This document shows, piece by piece, positions 62,884 to 64,000 of a DNA stretch of 64,000 nt. The position numbers were made by a program, and so were the translations under genes. The stretch covers positions 62,001-126,000 of the forward strand of contig CAZYQW010000122.1 in NCBI GenBank assembly GCA_964649825.1. The letters run 5' to 3'. Each line of letters begins with the position of its first letter. The first letter of the stretch is position 1. This stretch comes from CAZYQW01 sp964649825 (GTDB lineage Bacteria; Planctomycetota; B15-G4; JADJEK01). A model generated the notes under the pieces. It had not been told where the DNA came from and did not search any database. It saw only the letters and a program-made list of their open reading frames with translations.

Positions 62884-63497
62884 CGGATCCGCCGGATGCG
62901 CGCCGGATCGACGAAGAGCAGGTTCATGTCTCCGCGCCGCACGAGGTCGCCCGTCACCTCGACCGGTTCGGCCACGAACGGAAGCACGTCGTCGCCGACC
63001 GGCCCTTCCGCGGTCGAACAGACGACGTAGTGCGTCTCCTTGCCGGCTCCATCTCGACAGACGAGGATCGGAGGTATGCCGCCCGCGATGCAGAGCTGGG
63101 CGCAGGCCCGGTGCGCGCGGCCGCGGCCCGGCCTCATCCGACCGAAGTGACACTTCGAATCGACGATCTCGCCGACGAGGGTCGCGGCTCCGCGCGCCTC
63201 GCCGGCGACGGACCGCAGCCGGGCGTCGAGCTCGGCGTCGTCGGCCGCTTCGATCGACGTCACCTCGAGCATCATCGACTTCGCCCGCTCGATCGAGTGG
63301 CCGTAGATTCGCACCAGCCGGTCGGGCGCGACGTCGCCGCGGTAGCCCCCCTTGCTCTGGCTGACGAGCAGAACCGTTCGAACGCGACCCTGGTCATCGA
63401 GCGTGCGGAGATGCGGGTACGGCCGCTCGACGAGGAAGCCGACGAACGACTGGTCCCGGCGGCAACCGGAACGCGAGCGAGCTGCCCCGCGCCGCAT
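62880..63497 (-). CDS. Conserved Cys/His-containing protein of unknown function, start disturbed
   Basis: 205 residues as read from ATG 63497, but conserved-looking sequence begins only at QSFVGFLVERPYPHLRTLDD; the first ~16 residues are out-of-frame with the preceding small ORF. Later motifs are GEIVDSKCHFGRMRPGRGRA, HRACAQLCIAGGIPPILV and PFVAEPVEVTGDLVRRGD, which I have seen in a conserved family of unknown function. Cys and His residues could bind a metal. The gene probably lost its true N-terminus by a frameshift or deletion near 63450. Coupled to the acyltransferase downstream. Confidence 0.6.
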   Translation of the reverse strand: MRRGAARSRSGCRRDQSFVGFLVERPYPHLRTLDDQGRVRTVLLVSQSKGGYRGDVAPDRLVRIYGHSIERAKSMMLEVTSIEAADDAELDARLRSVAGEARGAATLVGEIVDSKCHFGRMRPGRGRAHRACAQLCIAGGIPPILVCRDGAGKETHYVVCSTAEGPVGDDVLPFVAEPVEVTGDLVRRGDMNLLFVDPARIRRIR

Positions 63498-63585
63498 CGA
63501 GGACTCGAGCCGCTCCGAACAGCAGGAACGGGACGGCGACCATCAGGCCGATCGCCGCCCATCCCCAAGCCATCACCTCGATCAC
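63394..63585 (-). pseudogene. Small membrane-protein ORF running out of frame into the next gene
   Basis: 63 codons from GTG 63585: MAWGWAAIGLMVAVPFLLFG forms one membrane helix, then AARVLDAARGSSLAFRL resembles a short conserved membrane protein that usually continues with a second helix (RGxxxFRxxLLPGLVLLWP). Here the frame shifts after FRLPPG and ends in basic nonsense, while the next gene's sense frame takes over. It is best read as a fused, truncated gene. Confidence 0.45.
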
Positions 63586-63593
63586 GCGGGCAC

Positions 63594-63860
63594 TCACGCG
63601 ACTCCGTAGCTGAACTCCGCGTTCGAAAGGCGGAACGACCGGTCGCGGCGGCCCAGGAAGCAGGGCGCAAACCCCCGCAGAAGGTGCGCGGTCGCGAGCC
63701 CGGCGTCGATCGCGAGCGCCCGATCGAGATGGGCCGCGAAATCGGCGCGGTGACCAAGGAACGCGTCCACCGCGCGACCAAGGCTCCACTTCGCGTCGGG
63801 ACGCGACGTCTGCAGCGCCCCGGCGATCCGTTCCCAGCGCGAGTTTTCGGTGTCGATCAT
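63594..63860 (-). pseudogene. N-terminal fragment of a TPR-type protein
   Basis: 88 codons from ATG 63860: DTENSRWERIAGALQTSRPD, AVDAFLGHRADFAAHLDRAL and TAHLLRGFAPCFLGRRD. This matches, by eye, the start of a TPR-like family of about 400 residues in which FLGHRAD..HL..AL and KGFxxxLLxRRE recur. The chain stops after about a fifth of that length. The next fragment starts eight bases downstream, so this corner of the window is a row of cut-down genes. Confidence 0.45.
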
Positions 63861-64000
63861 CGGCAAGCGGAGGGGGCCGCGTTCGGTGCGGCCTCGGATG
63901 CGAGTGGATGCGAGCGGCAAGCGGGCCTCTTTCGGCCCCGCAGGATAGCCAGCCCAACCCGTGGTTGCGAGGCTCGATCCGCCGAACGAACTCCGTTCCG

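Noticed and set aside
1..64000. CRISPR arrays, rRNA genes, insertion sequences
   Set aside because: No regularly spaced repeats, no rRNA-like sequence and no transposase gene with flanking inverted repeats were seen on reading both strands.

Overview
The window is GC-rich DNA, most probably from a member of the phylum Planctomycetota. Three things point there. Protein kinases carry C-terminal formylglycine-generating-enzyme (FGE)-like domains, and one pair lies beside an ECF sigma factor. A ThuA domain is joined to a 3-keto-disaccharide hydrolase domain. Several secreted proteins share one beta-rich domain of a kind I associate with planctomycete surface proteins. This is inference from gene content; the window has no rRNA gene. 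There is one tRNA (Gly, anticodon CCC) and no CRISPR array or insertion sequence that I can see.

Layout. 1-3650: the end of a CehA/McbA-like protein, a pseudokinase, a ParD/ParE toxin-antitoxin pair and a TIR-like putative defence effector. 3777-9062: superoxide dismutase and a four-gene MacAB-type efflux operon. 9386-14841: a STAS/universal-stress/ferritin-like fusion protein, then a copper unit (P-type ATPase, YHS lipoprotein, acetyltransferase). 14908-24890: an S46 peptidase, TatD, a true two-cysteine FGE lipoprotein, a DUF1570-like metalloprotease with a coupled partner, a triple-FKBP protein and a phosphodiesterase. 25309-38940: mostly secreted proteins (lamin-tail, alpha/beta hydrolase, ThuA hydrolase, CARDB-like and PKD proteins) and a calcium-type P-ATPase. 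39017-43228: the tRNA beside a stretch of broken genes, including a kinase-FGE gene with several frameshifts. 43383-50153: a beta-helix secreted protein, two overlapping kinase-FGE genes and a divergent ECF sigma factor. 50352-57331: small accessory genes, a TPR protein and a 1,439-residue protein that appears to join a BrxC/PglY-like ATPase to a PglZ-like phosphatase. 57405-63860: an FG-GAP protein, gene remnants, an ABC-F ATPase, a membrane acyltransferase and more fragments.

How parts work together. The efflux genes form one translationally coupled operon. The sigma factor and the two kinases look like a planctomycete ECF-STK signalling module. The copper ATPase and YHS lipoprotein would act together in copper handling.

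The strongest candidates for something new are four. The first is the ATPase-PglZ-like fusion, a possible one-protein relative of the BREX core. The second is a 47-nt element, 41/47 identical, found upstream of both that gene and the distant pseudokinase. The third is the lone TIR-like effector. The fourth is the STAS-USP-USP-ferritin-like fusion. A recurrent theme is short remnants of decayed genes, which could be real decay or assembly error.
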